A stretch of DNA of 6,697 nucleotides from Deltaproteobacteria bacterium (GTDB lineage: Bacteria > Myxococcota > XYA12-FULL-58-9 > JAUUZB01). The notes beneath the pieces were generated by a model that saw only the letters and a list, made by a program, of their open reading frames with translations, had not been told where the DNA came from and ran no database searches. The stretch lies in NCBI GenBank assembly GCA_030590185.1, contig JAUUZB010000226.1, positions 1 to 6,697 on the forward strand, given 5' to 3'. The position numbers and the translations under genes are program-made. Of this stretch, positions 6,388 through 6,697 are shown in pieces. Within the stretch, counting starts at the first letter, position 1, and each line of letters opens with the position of its first letter.

Positions 6388-6697
6388 AGGTCGAGGGTCC
6401 AGTAATTGAGGGTCCCGTTGTCGCCGGTGCCATCATCGCTGACGAAGATCGTCCAGGTACCGTTCATCGGCAGGCCGTAGAGGTCGGACAACGAGCCCTC
6501 GGGTCGGAAGGAACCGGTGAAGGGCGCGGTGCCCATGGTAATGTCGGTCGCCGCCTCATCGTCGAAGATCGTACCCACGTAATTGTCCAGGTAGCTGCCG
6601 TTATCGGTGCTCAACTCGACGCAGTGGCTGGTAGATGTGCCGTCGACGAACTCGAGGAAGATGTCGAGCTCGTTGTCCCGGGTGTGGGTGATGCCGA
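5469..6697 (-). CDS. Giant secreted multidomain Cys-rich protein, upstream part (5'-partial, ends at in-frame TGA)
   Basis: The frame is open from the right edge; the first whole codon starts at 6695. It gives 408 residues up to TGA 5469..5471. No true start is inside the window: TTG at 6614 lies within the conserved 'CVELSTDNG' segment of a P domain, so it codes Leu. Visible order: most of a P domain (to about 6388), the C-terminal half of one 8-Cys module, a complete module, a beta-sandwich domain (5691..6080), a complete module, and a module that stops at its fourth cysteine position. A protein ending here would stop mid-module with unpaired cysteines, so it is very unlikely to be a natural C-terminus. 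The signal peptide and any catalytic domain would lie beyond the window. P domains usually follow subtilisin-like proteases, so a protease upstream is possible but not shown. Confidence 0.85.
   Translation of the reverse strand, partial: GITHTRDNELDIFLEFVDGTSTSHCVELSTDNGSYLDNYVGTIFDDEAATDITMGTAPFTGSFRPEGSLSDLYGLPMNGTWTIFVSDDGTGDNGTLNYWTLDLGPFSPSIIQTCTMGGDGCLDWVQDTDCAAGGDYCADASGTAQCLPCTDSCPVGGEVRCDADRLETCTPNAQGCYTWSLTTNCAANGDFCDAGSGTPICLTPAGEDCTNAIPLTLGTTTATWVALFRDYMLTAPSCHTTGTLEGPDVVFEYTATYDGLVEFSLVKPTSNRFTAVVSAAACGNLTELACVSEYSAATLATTFPVQDGATYVIYLSYTSSGSQALPNPVEITMSCFNACISGAQQCAGDSIQTCATLPNGCLGWLDTTDCTTTGDLCDANTGTPVCVPCLDQCSVGGATRCSGTAVET

Larger units (their letters stand above)
3478..6697 (-). 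repeat. Three P/Homo B (proprotein convertase P) domains
   Basis: Copies lie at about 6388..6697 (N-terminus cut), 4445..4890 and 3478..3920. All share the P-domain signature in order: [DG][IV][ST]H then DLDIFL.F, CVELS[ST]DNG, [TV]V/IFDD.AAT.IT, APFTG..RPEG[ST]L, L.MNGTWTL.V.DD, and a terminal NYW or NDW strand. Copies 2 and 3 also show the entry segment 'PAL.IPDG.GSA..CG'. In known proteins this calcium-binding jelly-roll follows subtilisin-like proteases and helps folding or substrate binding. Here three copies appear with no protease in view, which suggests use as a structural or binding module. Each copy has two extra cysteines beyond the host module. Confidence 0.85.

Overview
The window is GC-rich and densely coding, and every supported gene lies on the minus strand. 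Secreted Cys-rich mosaic proteins, P/Homo B domains, and a small secreted protein coupled to a matrixin-like protease start point to a Myxococcota or related 'deltaproteobacterial' genome. That assignment is inference, since no marker gene is present. No tRNA, rRNA, CRISPR array, insertion sequence or phage gene was seen.

Layout, in minus-strand reading order. (1) 6697 down to 828 is one very long reading frame whose N-terminus lies beyond the right edge. It encodes about 1955 codons of a giant extracellular protein: three P domains (the first cut by the edge), eleven 8-cysteine modules, four pre-peptidase-C-like beta-sandwich domains, one Big_5-type Ig-like domain and a C-terminal beta-propeller-like region. 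One in-frame TGA (5469..5471) interrupts it, exactly where ten of eleven modules carry an invariant cysteine. It is therefore given as two CDS pieces of a single gene. (2) 827..751 is a 77-base gap with two small inverted repeats and the ribosome binding site of the next gene. (3) 750..145 encodes a 201-residue exported protein of unknown function. (4) 148..1 is the start of another exported protein, cut by the left edge. It overlaps gene 3 by ATGA, has a strong GGAGGT site, and looks like the N-terminus of a matrixin-type metalloprotease.

All three products appear to act outside the cytoplasm. The last two are probably co-translated. The giant protein may share their transcript, since I see no convincing terminator between them, but a functional link is unproven.

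The most interesting structure is the architecture of the giant protein. The 8-Cys module is a scaffold with two fixed insertion points: P domains always sit between Cys3 and Cys4, and beta-sandwich domains always sit between Cys8 of one module and Cys1 of the next. The protein is also almost lysine-free (7 Lys in about 1955 residues), yet all four beta-sandwich copies keep a Lys-Pro at the same place.
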